This document shows, piece by piece, positions 1 to 5,555 of a stretch of DNA of 9,498 nucleotides. The translations under genes were made by a program, and so were the position numbers. The DNA comes from Bordetella parapertussis (GTDB lineage: Bacteria > Pseudomonadota > Gammaproteobacteria > Burkholderiales > Burkholderiaceae_B). The stretch is taken from NCBI GenBank assembly GCA_945911685.1, contig CAMEAW010000107.1, positions 1 through 9,498 on the forward strand. The letters run 5' to 3'. Under the pieces are notes generated by a model. It did not search any database. It saw only the letters and a list, made by a program, of their open reading frames with translations, and was not told the DNA's origin. Positions within the stretch are counted from its first letter, which is position 1; each line of letters opens with the position of its first letter.

Positions 1-1143
1 GAAAAATCGGTGCCTTTAAAAAGCAACGTTTCAAATGCAGTCATTAATTTTTCGACCCACACGGTATCGTTGGTCGCGTTGGTGACAGATCAAGTTCGCA
101 ACGGTAAGCCAGTGATTGGCCTGTCGTTTAATTCGATCGGTCGTTACGCTCAAAGTGGCATCATTGCGCAGCGCATGGCGCCCAGGCTGTTAGCCGCCAA
201 GCCCGAGAGCTTGTTGCAAGATAACGGGCAACTGAGCGCAGAGAAAGTGTTGTCTTGTGCCATGCAAAATGAAAAGCCAGGGGGGCATGGTGACCGCGCG
301 CACGCTGCCAGCGCCCTAGAGCTAGCCGTGTGGGATTTGAATGCCAAACTCAATGACGAGCCCGTCAGTGCACTGATTGCACGCCACTTTGGTCGTACTC
401 ATTACTCGTCAAAGGTATCGGTTTACGCAGCCGGTGGGTACTACTATCCTGGCGAACAGACCGGTCGACTTGAACAAGAGTTCAGTGGCTATCGTGACTT
501 GGGCTTTGATCGCTTCAAGATGAAGATTGGTGGTGCCTCGCTTGCTGAAGATATGCAACGCATCGAACGAGCGTTGACGATTGCGGGCGCAGGTCAAAAA
601 CTTGCAGTGGATGCCAATGGGCGCTTTAGCTTAGAGCAAGCGATTGCGTTTGGCGAGGCGATGCAAGGCTACGATTTGCTGTGGTACGAAGAGGCGGGTG
701 ACCCACTAGATTTTGAATTGAACGCGTTGCTCGCCAAAGAATACAAAGGAGCACTCGCGACGGGCGAAAATCTTTTCTCACGTCAAGACGTTAAAAACCT
801 CGCGCTGTTTGGTGGTGCGCGTCCTGAGCTTGATATCTTTCAAATGGATCCCGGACTGTGTTATGGCGTGACTGAGTACGCCCGCATGCTGACCGAATTA
901 GAAAGCCGCGGCTTTGACCGAAAGTTTTGTTATCCCCACAGCGGTCAATTGCTTGGCTTGCACGTGGTTGCGGGGCTTGGCCTGGGCGGCTGCGAAGTCT
1001 ATCCGGGGATCTTTCAGCCCATGGGCGGCTTTGGCGACAACACCGCGATTGAGCAAGGCATGGTGAAAGTCTCAGATGCCGGTGGTTTTGGCTTTGAAGA
1101 GAAGGCTAATTTAATGGCAGAGTTTGCAACGCTTGTCGGCTAA
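1..1143 (+). CDS. tarD: D-tartrate dehydratase-like enolase-superfamily enzyme (5' end cut by window edge)
   Basis: This is a cytoplasmic, Mg-dependent acid-sugar dehydratase of the mandelate racemase/muconate lactonizing group. The closest characterised protein I recognise is Bradyrhizobium TarD, which converts D-tartrate to oxaloacetate. A GTG at base 10 could start a 377-residue ORF, but the frame is open to base 1 (Glu-Lys-Ser), so the gene continues off the window. Numbering from that GTG, the second-strand KxK motif is K170/K172. The metal ligands are D201 (VDANGR), E227 (WYEE) and E253 (TGEN), and the general acid/base His is H310 (CYPH). All sit 12 residues before the TarD positions I recall (K182/K184, D213, E239, E265, H322). 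TarD is about 389 residues, so only about nine residues are missing here. TarD-like blocks NEKPGGHG (87-94) and VYAAGGYYYPG (138-148) are present. The family call is firm. D-tartrate as substrate is inference, and another hydroxy-diacid or sugar acid is possible. Confidence 0.85.
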   Translation, partial: EKSVPLKSNVSNAVINFSTHTVSLVALVTDQVRNGKPVIGLSFNSIGRYAQSGIIAQRMAPRLLAAKPESLLQDNGQLSAEKVLSCAMQNEKPGGHGDRAHAASALELAVWDLNAKLNDEPVSALIARHFGRTHYSSKVSVYAAGGYYYPGEQTGRLEQEFSGYRDLGFDRFKMKIGGASLAEDMQRIERALTIAGAGQKLAVDANGRFSLEQAIAFGEAMQGYDLLWYEEAGDPLDFELNALLAKEYKGALATGENLFSRQDVKNLALFGGARPELDIFQMDPGLCYGVTEYARMLTELESRGFDRKFCYPHSGQLLGLHVVAGLGLGGCEVYPGIFQPMGGFGDNTAIEQGMVKVSDAGGFGFEEKANLMAEFATLVG

Positions 1144-1200
1144 GCGCTGGGTCGTACAACCGCTCTGCGGTACCGATCTAAAGTGACATGAATCTTAGGT

Positions 1201-1243
1201 GAATGTGGATGTGGATGTTAATGTGAGCTGAGGCGAGGTGAAC
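1201..1243. repeat. Short degenerate tandem repeats (hexamer then pentamer)
   Basis: Bases 1201-1224 read GAATGT, GGATGT, GGATGT, TAATGT. Bases 1224-1243 then read TGAGC, TGAGG, CGAGG, TGAAC, overlapping the hexamers by one base. The pentamers are the same family as the longer array at 4666-4720, which also begins TGAGC and contains TGAAC. Function is unknown. It may be neutral slippage sequence. Confidence 0.6.
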
Positions 1244-1285
1244 TTCGCTGCGCTGCGGCAATTTTAGAGCTTATAAGTTTTGGGG

Positions 1286-1314
1286 TAAACACCTATCGAT
1301 CAGAGTGCTATTCT
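1286..1314 (+). promoter_or_regulatory. Candidate sigma70 extended -10 promoter for the TRAP operon
   Basis: TAAACA (1286-1291) matches the -35 consensus at four of six bases. Seventeen bases later TATTCT (1309-1314) matches the -10 consensus at four of six, preceded by the extended -10 element TGC (1306-1308). The leader to dctP would be about 185 bases and would contain the inverted repeat and hairpin described separately. This is a weak by-eye match in AT-rich DNA. Confidence 0.25.
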
Positions 1315-1363
1315 GTTGCAAGATGAAAGCTACTAGAAAATAAATAATTCGCTAGTGCAATAG

Positions 1364-1381
1364 TGTGAGACAACAATCACA
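1364..1381. promoter_or_regulatory. Inverted repeat TGTGA-N8-TCACA, possible operator
   Basis: Perfect 5-base arms TGTGA (1364-1368) and TCACA (1377-1381) flank eight bases. The arms match CRP/FNR-type half sites, but the spacer is eight bases rather than the canonical six, so it may be another dimeric regulator's site or chance. It lies about 50 bases downstream of the candidate promoter and 127 bases before dctP. Confidence 0.25.
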
Positions 1382-1449
1382 AAATCATAAAGAAAGAACC
1401 TCTGTAAAAAAGCTAGTTGCTGTTTGATTCAAAAAAACAATCACTTGCA

Positions 1450-1471
1450 CGAGCCATCTTTTGATGGCTTG
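1450..1471 (+). promoter_or_regulatory. Leader hairpin with TTTT loop upstream of dctP
   Basis: The arms 1450-1458 (CGAGCCATC) and 1463-1471 (GATGGCTTG) pair over nine positions with one G-U wobble, closing a four-base TTTT loop. No U-tract follows, so it is not an intrinsic terminator. It ends 25 bases before the dctP Shine-Dalgarno sequence. It could stabilise the leader, bind a protein as DNA palindrome, or have no role. Confidence 0.4.
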
Positions 1472-1496
1472 GGCGTTGACTCGTAGACCGATCATC

Positions 1497-1501
1497 AGGA
1501 G
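1497..1501 (+). promoter_or_regulatory. Strong ribosome binding site of dctP
   Basis: AGGAG ends six bases before the ATG at 1508. It is the strongest Shine-Dalgarno sequence in the window and fits the high level of translation usually needed for a periplasmic binding protein. It also fixes the chosen start codon. Confidence 0.75.
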
Positions 1502-1507
1502 ACATAC

Positions 1508-2611
1508 ATGAAGCTTTACCGATTTTTATCTTTAGCAATGGCAACATTGTTTTTATCCACAGTTCTATTTTCGTCTGAGTCGCAAGCTCAAACAAAACTA
1601 CGGATTCAATCTGGGTTTCCTCCCTCAAGTTTGATTTACCTGAACTCTTTGTATTTTGCGAAGCAGGTGAACGCTATGGCGGGCGGGCGTTTGGTGATCG
1701 AAATTCTGCCTCCTGGTGCTGTCGTGCCTCCGTTTGAAATTCTGGATGCTGTGAGCCGTAAAGTTGTAGATGGCGGGCATACTGCCGCAGCCTATTGGGT
1801 GGGTAAAAATCGTGCGGCTGCGTTGTTTGGCCCAGCACCCGGTGGCCCCTTTGGCATGGATATGATGGACTATCTTGGTTGGATCCACGACGCGGGCGGT
1901 TTGCAGCTTTATGCCGATTTCTATCAAAAAGATTTGAAATCAAACGTGATGCCGATCCCTTTAACTTCAGTCGCACAGCAACCCTTAGGTTGGTTTAAGG
2001 CACCGATCAATAGCTGGGCTGATTTGAAGGGTAAAAAATGCCGCCACACGGGTATCACCGCTGAGGTGTTCGGTCGTGCTGGGGTCGCAGCAGTTAACTT
2101 GCCAGGCGGCGAGATTATTCCTGCCCTTGAGCGTGGTGTGATCGAGTGCGCAGAGTGGGCAGGCCCTGCGCAAGATCTTGCGATTGGTTTCCAAACGGTC
2201 TTAAAGCATTTTTATGCCCAATCGACCCACGAGCCAGCAAGTGTTTTAGAGCTTATTATCAATGCAGATATCTGGAAGGCGCTGCCTGCAGATCTCAAAG
2301 CCATTATTCATTCTGCCGCGCTCGAATCGACCATCAAATCTGAGACAGAAAGAAATCGCTTGAATGCTATTGCGGTGAAAGAAATGAAAGAGAAGTTTGG
2401 CGTAACCGTTCATAACACTCCGCCAGATATTCTTTTGAAGACGCTGCAAACTTGGGATGATATTGCAAAAGAAGAAGCGGCTAAAAGCCCCGCTTTCAAG
2501 CGGGTGCTTGACTCGATGTATAAATATGCCTCAGAAGTAGTGCCTTCGCGCGTGACCAATGCACCGTCTTATGACTTCGCGGCGAATTATTACTTTCCTG
2601 CTAAAAAGTAG
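1508..2611 (+). CDS. dctP: TRAP transporter periplasmic substrate-binding protein (DctP family, TakP-like)
   Basis: This is the secreted receptor that binds an organic acid and delivers it to the DctQ/DctM permease. A Sec signal peptide is clear: MKLYR, a hydrophobic stretch at residues 6-22, and a likely cleavage after SQA at residue 27. The mature protein is about 340 residues, normal for the family. R179 in the KKCRHTG segment matches the conserved TRAP arginine that clamps a substrate carboxylate. E216-W217 in ECAEWAGP, with QQPLGWF at 157-163, resembles the TakP/lactate branch. There, known proteins bind 2-oxo acids or lactate together with a metal ion. The start is set by the AGGAG site six bases upstream. 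The two permease genes follow in the same direction. Family assignment is strong. A monocarboxylate or 2-oxo acid ligand is inference, and a hydroxy-diacid such as tartrate would fit the upstream enzyme better. Confidence 0.93.
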   Translation: MKLYRFLSLAMATLFLSTVLFSSESQAQTKLRIQSGFPPSSLIYLNSLYFAKQVNAMAGGRLVIEILPPGAVVPPFEILDAVSRKVVDGGHTAAAYWVGKNRAAALFGPAPGGPFGMDMMDYLGWIHDAGGLQLYADFYQKDLKSNVMPIPLTSVAQQPLGWFKAPINSWADLKGKKCRHTGITAEVFGRAGVAAVNLPGGEIIPALERGVIECAEWAGPAQDLAIGFQTVLKHFYAQSTHEPASVLELIINADIWKALPADLKAIIHSAALESTIKSETERNRLNAIAVKEMKEKFGVTVHNTPPDILLKTLQTWDDIAKEEAAKSPAFKRVLDSMYKYASEVVPSRVTNAPSYDFAANYYFPAKK

Positions 2612-2625
2612 TTAATTACACAATG

Positions 2626-2685
2626 ATTGACAGCACGACAACCTCCTTGTTGTGCTGTCAATTCATTTTTTGAATCCCTTTTTTT
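2626..2685 (+). terminator. Strong stem-loop with U-tracts between dctP and dctQ (partial terminator or mRNA stabiliser)
   Basis: Arms 2626-2641 and 2647-2662 pair over 16 positions with a single G-U wobble, around a five-base CCTCC loop. A run of six T begins at 2666 and a run of seven T at 2679. A second small hairpin, ATTCA/TGAAT, spans 2661-2675. The stem and following U-tracts have the form of an intrinsic terminator, yet dctQ begins only 25 bases after the last T-run. In transporter operons such structures commonly lower permease expression relative to the binding protein, by leaky termination or by protecting the upstream mRNA. That role is inferred here. Confidence 0.75.
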
Positions 2686-2698
2686 CTTGAGAGTCACC

Positions 2699-2703
2699 GG
2701 AGA
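2699..2703 (+). promoter_or_regulatory. Ribosome binding site selecting the GTG start of dctQ
   Basis: GGAGA lies six bases before a GTG at 2710. No other start codon with a comparable site is near, so this site decides the rare GTG start. Its GGAG core is complementary to the CTCC in the loop of the upstream hairpin (2643-2646). Confidence 0.65.
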
Positions 2704-2709
2704 AAACCC

Positions 2710-3300
2710 GTGAGCGATAACGTTCAGAGTGCGCTTGACGTAAGTCGATTAAGCCCTTTTTGGCAAGTTGCCGTCCCCCTGACCCGTAAAATTGATCGCT
2801 TTACACACTTCTCGGGCCAGCTGACTATGTTTTTGCTTGCGCCTCTGATTTTTAGCAGTGTCGCTGAAGTGATTTTGCGATATTTTTTTAAAGCACCCAC
2901 GGCCTGGGCAGGTGATGTCACCTTTATGGCAAACGGGTCGCTCTTCATGTTGGGCTCAGCGTTTGCGTTGCTCAACGGTGCACACATTCGTACCGATATT
3001 TTGTGGGATAAGTTTTCAGTCTCGAAAAAAGGCTGGATCGATCTGATTACGTATGTTGTTCTATTTTTACCAGTCATGGGGTTACTGACGTCAATCTCGA
3101 TCGATGATGTCATCAAATCTTTTCAGATTAACGAGAAGTCGAATCTTGGCCTTTGGCAGCCCATCATTTGGCCACTCAGAGCGGTCGTACCAGTCGCCTT
3201 CGCGCTGCTGTTCATTCAAGGTATTTCCGAACTTCTAAAGTCGCTCTGGGCGGTGAACACAGGCACTGAATTAGTGCGTCACGAAAAAATCGAAATCTAG
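2710..3300 (+). CDS. dctQ: TRAP transporter small permease subunit (DctQ family)
   Basis: This inner-membrane subunit pairs with DctM and is needed for coupled uptake. The 196 residues contain the expected four hydrophobic segments, roughly at 36-58, 70-90, 109-130 and 155-177. Family features are RYFFKAPTAWAGDV after the first segment (57-70) and HIRTDILWDKFS after the second (92-103), where DctQ proteins typically carry HxRxD. The N-terminal tail of about 35 residues is hydrophilic and somewhat long. The start is GTG, supported by GGAGA six bases upstream. The gene follows dctP after 98 bases that contain the strong stem-loop, and it precedes dctM by 24 bases. The primary sequence of DctQ proteins is poorly conserved, so the position between dctP and dctM is part of the case. 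Confidence 0.92.
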   Translation: MSDNVQSALDVSRLSPFWQVAVPLTRKIDRFTHFSGQLTMFLLAPLIFSSVAEVILRYFFKAPTAWAGDVTFMANGSLFMLGSAFALLNGAHIRTDILWDKFSVSKKGWIDLITYVVLFLPVMGLLTSISIDDVIKSFQINEKSNLGLWQPIIWPLRAVVPVAFALLFIQGISELLKSLWAVNTGTELVRHEKIEI

Positions 3301-3324
3301 CCAAATACCCTTCAGGATATCGTC

Positions 3325-4668
3325 ATGTCTTTTAACGAAATACTTGGCTTGGTCATGCTGTTTTGTATGGTCAGTGTCATCTTCATTGGGTTTTCAATTT
3401 CTTTCACATTGCTCTTCATTGCAATCGTTTTTGGTGCAATTGGATTGGGTGTCGATCGCACGTTTTACCTGACCTATCTGCAAGTGTGGGGGTCGATGAA
3501 AGATGATATTGTGCCGGCCGTGCCGCTGTTCATCTTTATGGGCTACATGTGTGAGCAGGCGGGCCTGATGGACCGACTCTTCGCGACCTTCAGGCAATTG
3601 TTTGCACCAATACGCGGATCGCTTTACTTAGCGGTGCTGTTGACTGCGACCCTATTTGCGATGGCCACTGGGATTGTTGGCGCTGCAGTGAGCGTGTTAG
3701 GGATTATGGCCGGCGGCATGATGATGAGGGCTGGCTACGATGCGCAAATGTCTGCGGGTGCAATTGCTGCCGGCGGCACCCTCGGAATCTTGATCCCCCC
3801 TAGCGTCATGTTATTGGTGATGGGTCCGGTGCTTGGCGTGCCTGTGAATAAGCTGTACGCAGCCGCGTTTGGCCCCGGATTTTTGTTGGCTTTTCTTTAT
3901 ATTGCTTACTGCTTGATACGCAGTTTTATTAATCCAAAGCTTGGCCCGCCGCTGCCGAAAGAAGAGCGCATGGGCTACAACTTTAAATTGTTTAAAGAAG
4001 TCGTCATTAGCATTTTGCCTTTAATGCTGTTGATTGGCTCAACGCTCGGCACTATTTTGACTGGATTAGCGACTGCCACCGAAGCTGCGGCGTGCGGCGC
4101 GCTTGGTTCGATGATCCTCGCTGCCATGTACGGAAAGTTGACCTTGCCCGCGATCAAAGGAACAGCCCGCAGCACACTGTTGACCTCAGCGATGGTACTG
4201 CTATTGGTGATGGCCTCTAATATTTTTGGTGCGGTCTTTGTTCAACTTGGTTCGGCAGGTTTGATCGAAACAATGTTGAACGATTTACCGCTGTCCGGCA
4301 TGGGCAAGTTTATGCTGGTGATGTTCATTGTCTTTCTGTTGGGATGGCCGTTTGAATGGCCAGTCATTATTTTGGTGTTTGTGCCGATCTTTATTCCGGT
4401 GATCCAAAAGCTTGACGTGGGCTTATCGAAGGCCGAACTGATGTTGTGGTTTGGCGCGACCTTGGCGGTTAACTTGCAAACAGCATTTTTAAGCCCACCG
4501 GTAGCGATGTCGGCCTATTACCTTAAGACTGTGATGCCCTCTTGGAATCTGGCGCTGATCTTTCGCGGGATGGCGCAATTTATGGTGATTCAGGTTGTGG
4601 CGCTGGCGATGATTATCGGCTTTCCGACCATTTCGCTTTGGTTGCCTCGCATGCTGTATCAAAACTGA
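3325..4668 (+). CDS. dctM: TRAP transporter large permease subunit (DctM family)
   Basis: This is the main ion-coupled translocation subunit in the inner membrane. At 447 residues it has the normal DctM length and about a dozen hydrophobic segments. Diagnostic blocks are visible in order: FMGYMCEQAGLMDRLF (71-86), ATGIVGAAVSVLG (114-126), GILIPPS (154-160), TEAAACGALG (252-261) and LQTAFLSPPVA (384-394). These match the two repeated elevator-type halves of the family. The ATG at 3325 is supported by AGGA at 3314-3317, seven bases upstream, and by the 24-base gap to dctQ, which indicates co-transcription. The TGA stop is the first TGA of a pentamer repeat array that fills much of the following intergenic region. 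Substrate identity is not set by this subunit. Confidence 0.95.
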   Translation: MSFNEILGLVMLFCMVSVIFIGFSISFTLLFIAIVFGAIGLGVDRTFYLTYLQVWGSMKDDIVPAVPLFIFMGYMCEQAGLMDRLFATFRQLFAPIRGSLYLAVLLTATLFAMATGIVGAAVSVLGIMAGGMMMRAGYDAQMSAGAIAAGGTLGILIPPSVMLLVMGPVLGVPVNKLYAAAFGPGFLLAFLYIAYCLIRSFINPKLGPPLPKEERMGYNFKLFKEVVISILPLMLLIGSTLGTILTGLATATEAAACGALGSMILAAMYGKLTLPAIKGTARSTLLTSAMVLLLVMASNIFGAVFVQLGSAGLIETMLNDLPLSGMGKFMLVMFIVFLLGWPFEWPVIILVFVPIFIPVIQKLDVGLSKAELMLWFGATLAVNLQTAFLSPPVAMSAYYLKTVMPSWNLALIFRGMAQFMVIQVVALAMIIGFPTISLWLPRMLYQN

Positions 4669-4720
4669 GCTGAGATGAACTGAATTGAACTGAATTGAAT
4701 TGAATTGAATTGAGGTGAGT
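4666..4720. repeat. Array of eleven TGARN pentamers beginning at the dctM stop codon
   Basis: Eleven consecutive 5-base units run without interruption. In order they are TGAGC, TGAGA, TGAAC, TGAAT, TGAAC, then four TGAAT, then TGAGG and TGAGT. The first TGA is the dctM stop codon. A period of five is not a multiple of three, so the array places TGA stops in all three plus-strand frames. The central TGAAT units are near-identical and prone to slippage. The array lies 48 bases before the SDR start. Confidence 0.9.
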
Positions 4721-4767
4721 GTGAGTATCAAGATTTGTGTGCACGTTAACCCAATTAAGAGTGATGA

Positions 4768-5538
4768 ATGAGCTTATTTGAAAGTTTGCGTGTAGATGGA
4801 CAGGTGGCACTTGTGACCGGAGCCGGTCGTGGAATTGGCGCCACCATTGCCCGTTATTTGGCCGAGGCGGGTGCTGAGGTGGTATTGCTGTCGCGTACGT
4901 TAAGCGAGCTTCAAACGGTTGCCCAACAGATCGCTGAGGCGGGTGGTCGTGCGTCGATTCGGCAATGTGATGTCATTGACGCGAAAGCGCTCAGAGCAAT
5001 TATTGACGAGTTGCCGCGTCTGGATATTTTGGTCAACAACGCGGGGACCAATATCCCAGAGCCAATGATCGAGGTATCGGATGAACATCTTGATCATTTA
5101 CTCAATTTAAATATTCGTTCGTGTTTTATCGCTGCGCAAGCGGCGGTTAAAAAGATGTTGCAGGATCCTGATCGCGCTAAGAAAGGTGGGTCTGTGATTC
5201 ACATTTCTTCACAGATGGGGCATATTGGCTCACCCAACCGAACCGTCTATTGCGCGACAAAACATGCGATAGAAGGTTTAACGAAGGCGATGGCCATTGA
5301 GCTTGCCGAGCATAATATTCGAGTCAATAGCGTAGCCCCGACATTTGTGGATACCCCCTTAGTTCGGCAGGTTGTGAACACCGACGAGAAGCGCGCATTT
5401 TTATTTTCTAAGATTCCGCTAGGTCATCTGGCTGAGACTGAAGATATCGCGGCAGCTGTCGCCTATTTAGCGTCTCCTGCTGCGCGAATGGTGACGGGTA
5501 CTTGCCTCAAGGTCGACGGTGGTTGGACAGCACAGTAG
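4768..5538 (+). CDS. SDR family NAD(P)-dependent oxidoreductase
   Basis: This is a cytoplasmic dehydrogenase/reductase of the classical short-chain family, with 256 residues, the usual length. The Rossmann motif TGAGRGIG spans 17-24, and NNAG, which stabilises the central sheet, is at 90-93. The catalytic tetrad is N115, S148, Y161 and K165 (YCATK). R21 and R43 (LLSRT) replace the acidic residue that marks strict NAD enzymes, so NADP(H) is plausible. The C-terminal VTGTCLKVDGGW (242-253) is the usual family ending. It could oxidise a hydroxy acid or polyol, or reduce the matching ketone. The substrate is not readable from sequence. The ATG at 4768 has only a weak AAGAG-like ribosome site. It lies 99 bases after dctM, across the pentamer array, and 17 bases before the GMC gene. 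An overlapping ATG at 4764 is in another frame. Confidence 0.93.
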   Translation: MSLFESLRVDGQVALVTGAGRGIGATIARYLAEAGAEVVLLSRTLSELQTVAQQIAEAGGRASIRQCDVIDAKALRAIIDELPRLDILVNNAGTNIPEPMIEVSDEHLDHLLNLNIRSCFIAAQAAVKKMLQDPDRAKKGGSVIHISSQMGHIGSPNRTVYCATKHAIEGLTKAMAIELAEHNIRVNSVAPTFVDTPLVRQVVNTDEKRAFLFSKIPLGHLAETEDIAAAVAYLASPAARMVTGTCLKVDGGWTAQ

Positions 5539-5555
5539 GATGATGGATCGTAAAC

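Larger units (their letters stand above)
1144..1507. other. 364-base intergenic stretch upstream of the TRAP operon
   Basis: I see no credible gene here on either strand. The stretch holds four hexamers ending in ATGT (1201-1224) running into four TGAGC-like pentamers (1224-1243). It then has an AT-rich section with a candidate promoter (1286-1314), an inverted repeat (1364-1381), a 9-bp hairpin (1450-1471) and the strong ribosome binding site of the next gene. I found no convincing terminator for the upstream dehydratase gene. The gap makes independent regulation of the transporter plausible. Confidence 0.7.

Noticed and set aside
10..12. GTG as the true start of the dehydratase gene
   Set aside because: The frame is open to base 1, and alignment of catalytic residues with TarD indicates about twelve residues before this codon, three of which (EKS) are visible in the window.
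1364..1381. A canonical CRP site
   Set aside because: The TGTGA/TCACA arms fit, but the spacer is eight bases instead of six, so it is listed only as a possible operator.
1413..1628. Minus-strand open frame running from the dctP gene into the intergenic gap
   Set aside because: It overlaps the signal peptide region of dctP antisense and shows no ribosome site or recognisable motif.
2724..3116. A 130-codon minus-strand open frame
   Set aside because: It lies wholly inside dctQ, which has clear membrane-protein features on the plus strand. The reverse product shows no domain pattern.
4695..4731. Promoter for the SDR gene formed by TTGAAT repeats and TATCAA
   Set aside because: The available spacers are 15 or 20 bases, both poor, and each hexamer matches only four of six bases.
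4489..4810. Minus-strand open frames across the pentamer array encoding repeated SIQFN
   Set aside because: They arise because the repeat has no stops on the minus strand. They overlap dctM or the SDR gene, lack ribosome sites and have no family resemblance.
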